A stretch of 5,612 nt of DNA from Pseudomonadales bacterium (GCA_016765265.1 JAESQG010000526.1:1-5612), one strand, 5' to 3'. Positions 1 through 5,612 are shown, numbered from the stretch's first letter. Translations and numbers: made by a program. The notes: generated from the sequence alone by a model not told the origin.

Positions 1-741
1 GTTGGATAACTCGCTATCACAAAGAGTGAGAGGATAGTGATGTACAGTATGAGCACCGAGAGTAATTAGACTTTCCGTGCTTAAAGCCTTCAGATCTTCC
101 CAGGTTAAGTGTTTGTCTAATTCCCCAGGCTTCGCCAGATCTCCGGCAATTGAGCTGATTATCTCGTCGAATTTTGTGGGAGGCTCATTTGCTTGCAAAT
201 ACCTCATCAGATTAAAGGCTGCTTCGAATCGCTTTTGAGGTGTGGAGAGATCGTAATTTTTGTCATTTATTTCTACGTGTGTTTCATCACCTTGCACTGA
301 AAAAAAGTAATTGATGATTTCTTGGAACCACAAATTTTTATCCGTATTAATGACGGAAGAATTCACATAATAAACTGCCGGCACATTGTATTTTTTTAAA
401 ATGGGCAATAAGTTAATAAAGTTATCCTGAAAACCGTCGTCAAAGGTGAGCACAATGCTGTCACGCTTTATGGAATTTGTATTGATTTGTTCTAAGGCAT
501 CATCGATGGATATAAAGTGGTACAGTTTTGAGAGGCTCTCAATGGTTGCGGTGATTTCTGAAACCGAGGACTGGCCGGCTATTCGCCTGGGGTCGTTGGG
601 GTCGGCCATGATATTGTCTGTTAATACGCGGTGAGCGTAGATGATGGTGATCCCTGGGCCTGAGAATATTTTTAGCAACGCCCTTATTATACTTAGTGGG
701 CCATAATGGATAAAAATATTTTTGATGAGAGCATTAAGCAT
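1..741 (-). CDS. Polysaccharide deacetylase, NodB/CE4 family (3' end outside window)
   Basis: This is the first 247 codons of a gene read leftwards; the frame is open to the window edge, so the C-terminus is missing. The family is metal-dependent and removes N- or O-acetyl groups from polysaccharides such as exopolysaccharide, chitin oligomers or peptidoglycan. Residues 99-103 read TFDDG, the NodB motif 1 carrying the catalytic base and a metal-binding Asp. Residues 231-235 read HTVHH, fitting the metal-binding HS/TxxH motif 2, preceded by the typical TLGA. IIYAHRVL (33-40) matches the usual N-terminal beta strand. About 128 residues separate the two motifs, much more than in compact NodB domains, with a predicted helical stretch at 137-225. 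I see no clear signal peptide. The start ATG has a good AAGGTG ribosome site. The gene follows nlpC by 56 bases on the same strand, so co-transcription is plausible. Family assignment is firm; the substrate is unknown, with a capsule or exopolysaccharide role inferred. Confidence 0.88.
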   Translation of the reverse strand, partial: MLNALIKNIFIHYGPLSIIRALLKIFSGPGITIIYAHRVLTDNIMADPNDPRRIAGQSSVSEITATIESLSKLYHFISIDDALEQINTNSIKRDSIVLTFDDGFQDNFINLLPILKKYNVPAVYYVNSSVINTDKNLWFQEIINYFFSVQGDETHVEINDKNYDLSTPQKRFEAAFNLMRYLQANEPPTKFDEIISSIAGDLAKPGELDKHLTWEDLKALSTESLITLGAHTVHHYPLTLCDSELSN

Positions 742-746
742 CGCTA

Positions 747-752
747 CACCTT
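747..752 (-). promoter_or_regulatory. Ribosome binding site of the deacetylase gene
   Basis: Read on the minus strand, AAGGTG lies five bases before the ATG at 741. It is the best Shine-Dalgarno match among the minus-strand genes here and supports this start over the internal Met44. Confidence 0.6.
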
Positions 753-797
753 ATCTTTTCTATTAGTATAAATTTTATGTCCCAGCTGAGCTATCGT

Positions 798-1310
798 TTA
801 AGAGTTCAATCTTCTAGCATGCCAGTACTTCTTGTTCCAGTATGAATTTTTTAAGTTGGAAATCATGACACCTTTAGAGGTAGAGGCATGTAAGAATTTC
901 CCCTTTTCAAGATAAATGCCCACATGCCTAATGTTGATCCCGGTTTTAAAAAAAACAAGATCGCCAACTCGCAGCTTATCTCTCGCTATCTTAATACCGA
1001 TCTTTGATAATCGCTTGGTAGATCTTGGGATGTTGATACCCAATTTTGTTTTGTAAGTAAGGTGGGTAAAGCCGGAACAATCGATGCCTTTTTTGCTGAG
1101 ACCACCTATTTTGTATTTACTACCTTTCCATTGATTGTATTGCTGATACAAAAGCTGTCTGACTTGTCGGGTGTTGCTCAGAGCCGTTTGTTGTTTGGCA
1201 GAGATGATAGGCTGAGGCGTGTGGTTTGAGGAAAGTAGACTGCATCCGGGGAGCATGACCAAAAGCAAGCTAAGAAATAGAATAGTAACGAAAAAGGGTC
1301 CTTTATTCAT
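798..1310 (-). CDS. nlpC: NlpC/P60 family lipoprotein, predicted peptidoglycan endopeptidase
   Basis: This 170-residue protein begins with a lipoprotein signal: a short basic start, a hydrophobic core (residues 6-20) and the lipobox LPGC with lipidated Cys23. Ser24 at +2 predicts sorting to the outer membrane. The NlpC/P60 domain covers about 60-168. The catalytic cysteine is Cys78 in DCSGF, the histidine is His129 in RHVGIYL, and the third polar residue is His141 in FLHAST. The segment HASTSKGVM (141-149), followed by YW and the WHARRL ending, closely resembles E. coli NlpC as I remember it, and the length is slightly above the 154 residues of that protein. NlpC/P60 enzymes cleave peptide stems or crosslinks of peptidoglycan, usually next to D-Glu or meso-diaminopimelate; NlpC's own substrate is poorly defined. 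The paralogue MepS is the main alternative. No strong ribosome site precedes the ATG. The gene lies upstream of the deacetylase on the same strand. Confidence 0.92.
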   Translation of the reverse strand: MNKGPFFVTILFLSLLLVMLPGCSLLSSNHTPQPIISAKQQTALSNTRQVRQLLYQQYNQWKGSKYKIGGLSKKGIDCSGFTHLTYKTKLGINIPRSTKRLSKIGIKIARDKLRVGDLVFFKTGINIRHVGIYLEKGKFLHASTSKGVMISNLKNSYWNKKYWHARRLNS

Positions 1311-1336
1311 ATTCGATCAATCCATTAAAGCCAATC

Positions 1337-1393
1337 TCTTCCACCATCCCGTCGTTGTTATGTATTAAAAATAATGCTGACGGGTAGTGGAGA
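1337..1393. repeat. Imperfect inverted repeat between adenosine kinase and nlpC
   Basis: The arms are CCCGTC (1348-1353) with GACGGG (1379-1384), and CCAC (1341-1344) with GTGG (1387-1390), separated by a 3-by-2 internal loop. Pairing extends by T1340-A1391, then C1338-G1392 and T1337-A1393 around a one-base bulge. The loop holds a second small inverted repeat, ATTA (1364-1367) with TAAT (1372-1375). No T-tract follows on either strand, so it is not a textbook intrinsic terminator. It may be an RNA hairpin at the 3' end of the kinase transcript or in the nlpC leader. The pairing is seen directly; the role is inferred. Confidence 0.5.
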
Positions 1394-1412
1394 TGGAGAC
1401 AGTCAGTGCCTC

Positions 1413-2411
1413 TTAGCTTGTTGTAGTATACGCCGCCAAGGCCTCACTCTGTTCTTCCTTTGATAGTCTTGGGCCAAATTGAGAAACGACTTTGGCAGCA
1501 GCTATGCTGGCCAGTTCTCCAGCTTGAGGGTAGGTATAGCCATGAGTGATGGCATACAAAAAAGCGCCTGCAAACATATCGCCTGCGCCATTGGTGTCGA
1601 CAGCTGATGTTGCAGTAGGGGCAATGTTGTGGAGTTGTTCACCATCGAAGACCAGGGCGCCTTTATCTCCAAGGGTAATGGCAAAGGTGTCAGCTACTTC
1701 TTGAATGGATTCCACGGCTTTGTTTAGATCACTGCTTCCTGCCCATTGAGTCGCTTCGTCTTTGTTGCAAAAAAGGAGGTTCACTTTTTTGCCCAACATT
1801 TCAGTAAGGCCGTCTTTGAAAAACTCAACCATGTTGGGGTCGGAGAAGGTAAGCGCAGTTTTCACTCCCGCTTTCTCCGCGATCTTTCTCGCTGCTATAG
1901 CGGCGGCGCGACCAGTAGGAGAAGTAACGAGATAACCTTCTAAGTAAACATATTCCGAGTTTCTAATAGCGTCTTCATCCAGTTCATTGGGAGAGACCTC
2001 TTCAGTGATACCGAGGAAGGTGTTCATTGTGCGATCTGCGTCGGGTGTGACCATCACTAAACACTTACCGGTGACGCCATTTTCTCGCTCATCACCCAAG
2101 TTAGTGGTGACGCCACATTTTTTTAAATCGTCTAAAAAAAATGTGCCGGTATCGTCGCTAGCGACTTTACAGGAGTAGTAGGATTTTCCACCGAACTGGG
2201 TAACCGCAATAATCGTGTTAGCCGCTGAGCCGCCGCAGGCTTTTTTTCCATGAAATGATTTTAATGTGCGGAATAATTCATGGTGCCGCTCCTCGTCGAT
2301 TAAGGTCATAAGACCTTTTTCGATGTTGTTATTTTTTAAAAAACTATCCTCTACGGCAAACTCCATATCTACCAGTGCGTTCCCTATTCCGTATACGTTG
2401 TATTTACCCAT
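1413..2411 (-). CDS. Adenosine kinase, PfkB carbohydrate/nucleoside kinase family
   Basis: This is a full-length 332-residue cytoplasmic kinase of the PfkB (ribokinase-like) family, most like the bacterial adenosine kinases that convert adenosine and ATP to AMP and ADP in purine salvage. The N-terminal strand YGIGNALVD (7-15) carries the substrate-contacting Asn and Asp. PfkB signature 1 is the glycine-rich GGSAANT (60-66). NKDEA (216-220) supplies the NxxE metal/phosphate motif, and ITLGDKGA (245-252) is the usual nucleotide-binding strand. Signature 2 is VDTNGAGDMFAGAF (271-284), with Asp278 as catalytic base and GAG (275-277) as anion hole. Length fits adenosine kinase (about 310-350) and is well below that of E. 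coli inosine-guanosine kinase. Another PfkB sugar or nucleoside kinase is possible, since specificity cannot be read from motifs alone. The ATG is the only start before an in-frame stop upstream; its ribosome site is weak. It diverges from mrcB across 165 bases. Confidence 0.85.
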   Translation of the reverse strand: MGKYNVYGIGNALVDMEFAVEDSFLKNNNIEKGLMTLIDEERHHELFRTLKSFHGKKACGGSAANTIIAVTQFGGKSYYSCKVASDDTGTFFLDDLKKCGVTTNLGDERENGVTGKCLVMVTPDADRTMNTFLGITEEVSPNELDEDAIRNSEYVYLEGYLVTSPTGRAAAIAARKIAEKAGVKTALTFSDPNMVEFFKDGLTEMLGKKVNLLFCNKDEATQWAGSSDLNKAVESIQEVADTFAITLGDKGALVFDGEQLHNIAPTATSAVDTNGAGDMFAGAFLYAITHGYTYPQAGELASIAAAKVVSQFGPRLSKEEQSEALAAYTTTS

Positions 2412-2482
2412 GTTATTGTCTGTGTCCCAATGGTTCGTTTTAATTTAAACTTCGGCCCTAAACCTAGAAAGCTACCCTGGCC

Positions 2483-2488
2483 TATAAT
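2483..2488 (+). promoter_or_regulatory. Candidate -10 element for mrcB
   Basis: A perfect TATAAT lies 88 bases before the mrcB start codon in the divergent intergenic region. No good -35 hexamer sits 16-18 bases upstream (that stretch reads around TAAACCTA), and there is no TGn extended -10. It would give a leader of roughly 80 bases. This is a lone motif match, so the call is tentative. I found no convincing promoter for the kinase on the other strand. Confidence 0.3.
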
Positions 2489-2508
2489 CGATTCCGCCGT
2501 TCAAGCAG

Positions 2509-2535
2509 TGTAGTCAGTGTTATGTCGGAACTACA
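2509..2535. repeat. Inverted repeat in the mrcB leader region
   Basis: TGTAGT (2509-2514) and ACTACA (2530-2535) form perfect 6-base arms around a 15-base spacer, with arm centres 21 bases apart, about two helical turns. It lies between the candidate -10 and the mrcB ATG. It could be an operator for a dimeric regulator or a leader hairpin, or a chance match. Confidence 0.3.
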
Positions 2536-2576
2536 TCTGAGAATATGTACTGTCGCATCTTAAGCATTATAACGTT

Positions 2577-4967
2577 ATGAGCAAGAAAAAATCACCGAGC
2601 AAGAAAAAAGGGAGCACCAAGTCGGTAGCCGGAAGAAATTCGTCGAAGAAAGGGAGAAAATCTTCGCGTAAGATGAAAAAACAATCAAGAGCAAGTGGCT
2701 CAGGCCGTCGGTTTATCTCCTTATTCGGAGTGTTGAAGGTGTTGGCTGTGCTGCTGTTGATCGGCGTGGTGGGTATTGTCTACACCGATGCGAGTATTCG
2801 ATCTAAATTTGAGGGCAAGCGCTGGTCCATTCCCGCCAAAGTGTATGCCCGCCCCTTAGAGATCTATCCCGGTAGGCAAATAACGCAAGCGCAATTTGTG
2901 GCGGAGCTGAAACGGTTGAAATATCGTGAAGGTCCTCTGGCTGCAGGTAGCTATGAAATTCGTAAAAATAATCGAGTGTGGATCAATACGCGTGGCTTTC
3001 GGTTTTGGGATGGCATTGAGAAGGCCAAGCGAATTTCAGTGCGTTTTGATGAGGGCCGAATAGAGAAAATCGTAGAGGACTCTCAAGGCGAATATCGATC
3101 ATTGGCTTTGATGCGATTGGAGCCTGTGCTGGTGGGTGGTATTTATCCCCGTCATAATGAGGATCGTGAGCTGGTTCGCTTGGATCAAGTGCCTGAGGAA
3201 TTGATTAATACGCTTATTGCTGTAGAAGACAGGGAGTATGCCCAGCACATTGGTATCTCTATTAAAGGCATAGCGCGTGCTTTAATAGTGAATCTGAATA
3301 GCGGAAGAATAAAACAAGGTGGCAGCACTTTAACTCAGCAGTTAGTGAAGAATTTCTATTTAACTAACAAACGCTCGATATCCCGTAAAGCGCTGGAGGT
3401 GTTGATGGCTTTGCTGTTGGAGTTGCATTACAGCAAAGGAGAAATTCTTGAAGCGTATCTCAATGAGGTTTATGTAGGACAGTCCGGTGCTAAAGCGATA
3501 CATGGTTTTGGCTTAGCAAGTCAGTTTTATTTCAGTCAACCACTGCAAGATTTAAAGTTACATCAATCGGCGCTATTAGTCGGGTTAGTGAAAGGGCCCT
3601 CCTACTACGATCCACGACGTCATCCAAAGCGGGCAACAGAACGTCGAAACCAAGTGGTGGATATTCTCCTAGAGCTCAATCAAATAACATCCAGTCGGGC
3701 CCTTGCTGTGAAACAAATGCCATTAGGTGTGGTGGGTTCTGCTGCGGCTCATAGTAAAACCTATCCTGCTTTTATGGATCTTCTCAAGCGTCAGTTAAGA
3801 CGTGATTACCGAGAAGAGGATTTGAATTCGGAAGGGTTGAGAATATTTACCACTTTGGACCCGATGATACAGCAGCAATCGGAGTTGGCCCTTAGTCAGA
3901 CAGTACAGGGTTTGCAGCAAGGAGGTTATGGCCTGGACGGAGAACTCGAAGGGGCTTTGGTGGTGACTGAGCCGGAGAATGGTGAGATTTTAGCGATAGT
4001 GGGAGGGAAAAAACCGAGATTTGCCGGTTTTAATCGCGCGCTGGATGCGGTGAGACCAGTGGGGTCCGTGATAAAGCCAGCTGTTTATTTGGCTGCGTTG
4101 GAACAGGGGCATCATTTTGCCGAGATGATCGAAGATGAGTCCATTGAATTGACCACAGAGAATGGACAATTGTGGCAGCCAGAAAATTTTGATAAAAAAG
4201 GCCATGGACAAATTTTGATGCAAGAAGGTCTTATTAATTCTTATAATTTGGCCACTACACGATTGGGTTTGATGGTCGGTGTTGAGTCGGTTATAGATGT
4301 GCTCAAGCGTGGTGGCATTCAGCGCTACCTGCCCAAAGTACCCTCTTTGTTTTTGGGTTCAGCAGAGTTGTCGCCATTGGATGTGGCGACCTTTTATCAA
4401 ACCATTGCGGCCAATGGTTTTTCTACGCCCTTACGCACGATTCGAGAAATCACCACCTCAAATGGTGAGCCGCTGGTGCGATATCCTTTGGCCGTGAAAC
4501 AGACCTTCGACAATGCAGATGTATATATGCTAACTCGCGTTATGCAAATGGTGGTGGAAAGAGGGACAGCTAAACGGATTTATAATCGTTTGAGTTCTGA
4601 ATTACAGATAGCGGGAAAGACGGGCACCACTAACAACCTAAGAGACAGTTGGTTTGTGGGTATGACCGGGAATTATCTTGCGGTGGCCTGGGTGGGACGA
4701 GATGATAATGGCCCCACTCGATTAACCGGGTCTACAGGAGCGATGGCGGTTTGGACTGAGCTTATGGCTGCTGCCCAACCGGAGCCTATGGTGCCGTTGC
4801 AGCCGGAGAACGTATTGGACGTATGGGTATCCCCCGACTCAGGGAAACTGAGTGCCAAAAACTGTAGGGAAGCTATTTTGGTGCCGTTGCGAATTAAGGT
4901 GATACCTACGGAGAAATCCGCTTGCGCAAAGAGAAGCAATTGGAAGCGATGGTTTAATCGGTCCTGA
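2577..4967 (+). CDS. mrcB: Penicillin-binding protein 1B, bifunctional peptidoglycan glycosyltransferase/transpeptidase
   Basis: This 796-residue class A PBP is complete. It polymerises lipid II into glycan strands and crosslinks the peptides on the periplasmic side of the inner membrane. In order: a Lys/Arg/Ser-rich cytoplasmic tail (1-45); one membrane helix (about 46-69); a UB2H regulatory domain (about 95-185), the docking site for outer-membrane activators; and the GT51 glycosyltransferase (about 190-365) with EDRE at 217-220, GGSTLTQQ (248-255) and RKALE with Glu274, where Glu217 and Glu274 match E. coli Glu233 and Glu290. A transpeptidase (about 420-735) follows, with SVIK (Ser497, Lys500), SYN (555-557) and KTGTT (681-685). 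All expected catalytic motifs are intact. Cys763 and Cys783 near the end resemble the C-terminal cysteine pair of E. coli PBP1b. The ATG is the only standard start after an in-frame TGA at 2538, yet it lacks a clear Shine-Dalgarno sequence. UB2H distinguishes it from PBP1A. Confidence 0.96.
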   Translation: MSKKKSPSKKKGSTKSVAGRNSSKKGRKSSRKMKKQSRASGSGRRFISLFGVLKVLAVLLLIGVVGIVYTDASIRSKFEGKRWSIPAKVYARPLEIYPGRQITQAQFVAELKRLKYREGPLAAGSYEIRKNNRVWINTRGFRFWDGIEKAKRISVRFDEGRIEKIVEDSQGEYRSLALMRLEPVLVGGIYPRHNEDRELVRLDQVPEELINTLIAVEDREYAQHIGISIKGIARALIVNLNSGRIKQGGSTLTQQLVKNFYLTNKRSISRKALEVLMALLLELHYSKGEILEAYLNEVYVGQSGAKAIHGFGLASQFYFSQPLQDLKLHQSALLVGLVKGPSYYDPRRHPKRATERRNQVVDILLELNQITSSRALAVKQMPLGVVGSAAAHSKTYPAFMDLLKRQLRRDYREEDLNSEGLRIFTTLDPMIQQQSELALSQTVQGLQQGGYGLDGELEGALVVTEPENGEILAIVGGKKPRFAGFNRALDAVRPVGSVIKPAVYLAALEQGHHFAEMIEDESIELTTENGQLWQPENFDKKGHGQILMQEGLINSYNLATTRLGLMVGVESVIDVLKRGGIQRYLPKVPSLFLGSAELSPLDVATFYQTIAANGFSTPLRTIREITTSNGEPLVRYPLAVKQTFDNADVYMLTRVMQMVVERGTAKRIYNRLSSELQIAGKTGTTNNLRDSWFVGMTGNYLAVAWVGRDDNGPTRLTGSTGAMAVWTELMAAAQPEPMVPLQPENVLDVWVSPDSGKLSAKNCREAILVPLRIKVIPTEKSACAKRSNWKRWFNRS

Positions 4968-5060
4968 TGATTTTATTGATGTTATTTGATTGCTAGCATA
5001 GGGCAATAGATACCGCTATATTGAGTGAGATTTTTACGGCATAGATGATCGCACTTATCT

Positions 5061-5088
5061 GAGGAATAAGGGGGAGAGGAATAAGGGG
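5061..5088. repeat. 13-base direct repeat, GAGGAATAAGGGG twice
   Basis: Identical copies at 5061-5073 and 5076-5088 are separated by GA, giving a 15-base period. They lie in the 242-base spacer after mrcB, not in any recognised gene. The purine-rich copies resemble ribosome sites, but no start codon follows at usable distance. Function unknown. Confidence 0.7.
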
Positions 5089-5121
5089 ACTTAGCATTGA
5101 CGGTCCTCGCTGATGTTTAAT

Positions 5122-5175
5122 GTGATGAATGAATTGAATGAATTGAATAGTTTGAATAGTTTGAATAGTTTGAAA
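5122..5175. repeat. 9-base tandem repeat upstream of the TPR lipoprotein gene
   Basis: Six consecutive 9-base units fill this stretch: a degenerate GTGATGAAT (5122-5130), GAATTGAAT twice (5131-5148), AGTTTGAAT twice (5149-5166) and AGTTTGAAA (5167-5175). The core TTGAA recurs every nine bases in the last five units. It ends 34 bases before the lipoprotein start codon. Exact adjacent copies suggest replication slippage and possible copy-number variation. Because the period is a multiple of three, one frame stays open through it (N-E-L and N-S-L triplets). The repeat is seen directly; any regulatory role is inferred. Confidence 0.85.
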
Positions 5176-5194
5176 GATATAGGCTTATGGTGAT

Positions 5195-5200
5195 AAGGGA
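5195..5200 (+). promoter_or_regulatory. Probable ribosome binding site of the TPR lipoprotein gene
   Basis: AAGGGA ends nine bases before the ATG at 5210, slightly long but usable spacing. It supports this start, whose product begins directly with a signal peptide. Confidence 0.5.
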
Positions 5201-5209
5201 TTGCGTTTT

Positions 5210-5612
5210 ATGAATTTTGTTGCTCGACAGTGTAGCTTCCTAATCGGTGTCGTGATCGTATTAGCCATGTGGGGTTGTGCTGTTAACGAAATTCGACACC
5301 CAGCCCCAGCGGGGGAAAAGGCCCAAGTAATGAAAAAAATTGCATCCTCCGTTGCTAAGCCAAAAACACCCACCATGCATCAGGATAATTACAGTGTAGC
5401 GGTCAATAGTTTGTTGAGTTTAGCAAAGAACCAGCAAGAGTCAGCTGACTATTCCTCGGCTGCTGCCAGCATCGAGCGAGCCCTACGGATTAATCCAAAA
5501 TCAACCCAGGCCTATTATCGGTTGGCGGAGGTAAGGTTGGATCAGGGCCGTTTTGGTGAGGCAGAGCAGTTAGCAAAGAAGACGCTGTCCTATGTTAATT
5601 TTGGTAGTCACA
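5210..5612 (+). CDS. TPR-repeat lipoprotein, candidate LpoP-type activator of PBP1b (3' end outside window)
   Basis: The first 134 codons are present and the frame is open at the right edge. Residues 1-23 form a signal peptide: an Arg at 6, a hydrophobic core (10-20) and Cys23 in MWGC. Met at -3 and Trp at -2 make this a loose lipobox, but Gly-Cys and the position are right, and Ala24 at +2 predicts outer-membrane sorting. A Pro/Lys/Ala-rich linker (about 30-57) follows. Two 34-residue TPR units then appear in register: 65-98 (Leu71, Ala84, Ile88, Ala91, Pro96) and 99-132 (Tyr102, Leu105, Ala118). In Pseudomonas aeruginosa the lipoprotein LpoP activates PBP1b through its UB2H domain, and as I recall LpoP is a TPR protein. 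A TPR lipoprotein directly downstream of a UB2H-containing mrcB fits that pairing. The 242-base gap makes co-transcription uncertain. Lipoprotein and TPR calls are firm; the LpoP role is inferred. A PilF-like or other TPR lipoprotein is the alternative. Confidence 0.8.
   Translation, partial: MNFVARQCSFLIGVVIVLAMWGCAVNEIRHPAPAGEKAQVMKKIASSVAKPKTPTMHQDNYSVAVNSLLSLAKNQQESADYSSAAASIERALRINPKSTQAYYRLAEVRLDQGRFGEAEQLAKKTLSYVNFGSH

Noticed and set aside
446..634. Plus-strand open frame of 62 codons
   Set aside because: It lies wholly antisense to the deacetylase, covers its conserved TFDDG motif region, and its product shows no domain-like features.
2499..2504. TTGAAC on the minus strand as a -35 element for adenosine kinase
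   Set aside because: No -10-like hexamer lies 16-18 bases downstream; the nearest TATA-like string is at spacing 12.
2566..2571. TATAAT on the minus strand as a promoter for adenosine kinase
   Set aside because: No -35 match at a suitable distance, and it lies over 150 bases from the kinase start, next to the mrcB start codon.
4673..4939. Minus-strand open frame of 88 codons
   Set aside because: It is antisense to the conserved transpeptidase end of mrcB, and its product resembles no family I know.
4989..5007. ATTGC/GCAAT inverted repeat just after the mrcB stop, considered as a terminator
   Set aside because: Only five paired bases around a nine-base loop, low G+C and no T-tract follows.
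5061..5175. Repeats in the spacer after mrcB considered as a CRISPR array
   Set aside because: The units are 9 and 13 bases, contiguous or two bases apart, with no unique spacers of CRISPR length and no cas gene.
5185..5376. Minus-strand open frame of 63 codons
   Set aside because: It is antisense to the signal peptide and linker of the TPR lipoprotein; the plus-strand frame has a ribosome site, signal peptide and TPR repeats.

Overview
The window looks like ordinary chromosome from a Gram-negative bacterium, most likely a gammaproteobacterium. The reasons are two lipoproteins with outer-membrane-type sorting residues, a class A penicillin-binding protein that follows Escherichia coli PBP1b domain by domain, including its UB2H regulatory domain, and an NlpC that shares its C-terminal signature with the enterobacterial protein. 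Base composition is moderate. The nlpC and deacetylase genes look somewhat richer in A+T than the PBP1b gene, judged by eye only. I cannot name the genus.

Layout. On the minus strand, reading from right to left, are a PfkB-family adenosine kinase (2411-1413), an NlpC-type cell-wall peptidase lipoprotein (1310-798) and a NodB-family polysaccharide deacetylase (741 to beyond the left edge). A 102-base gap with a long imperfect inverted repeat separates the kinase from nlpC. nlpC and the deacetylase are 56 bases apart and may share a transcript. On the plus strand, diverging from the kinase across a 165-base intergenic region, is mrcB, encoding PBP1b (2577-4967). After a 242-base repeat-bearing spacer comes the start of a TPR lipoprotein gene (5210 to beyond the right edge). 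No stretch without a gene exceeds 300 bases. I see no RNA gene, insertion sequence, CRISPR array or attachment site.

How the genes fit together. Four of the five genes concern the cell envelope. PBP1b polymerises and crosslinks peptidoglycan. The downstream TPR lipoprotein is a good candidate for an LpoP-type outer-membrane activator of PBP1b, acting through its UB2H domain. NlpC is a predicted peptidoglycan peptidase, and the deacetylase modifies a surface polysaccharide. Adenosine kinase belongs to purine salvage and looks like a neighbour without a functional link.

I found no evidence of a wholly new system. The points most worth a second look are the PBP1b/TPR-lipoprotein pairing, the 9-base tandem repeat in the spacer between them (which also keeps a short reading frame open), and several inverted or direct repeats in the intergenic regions.
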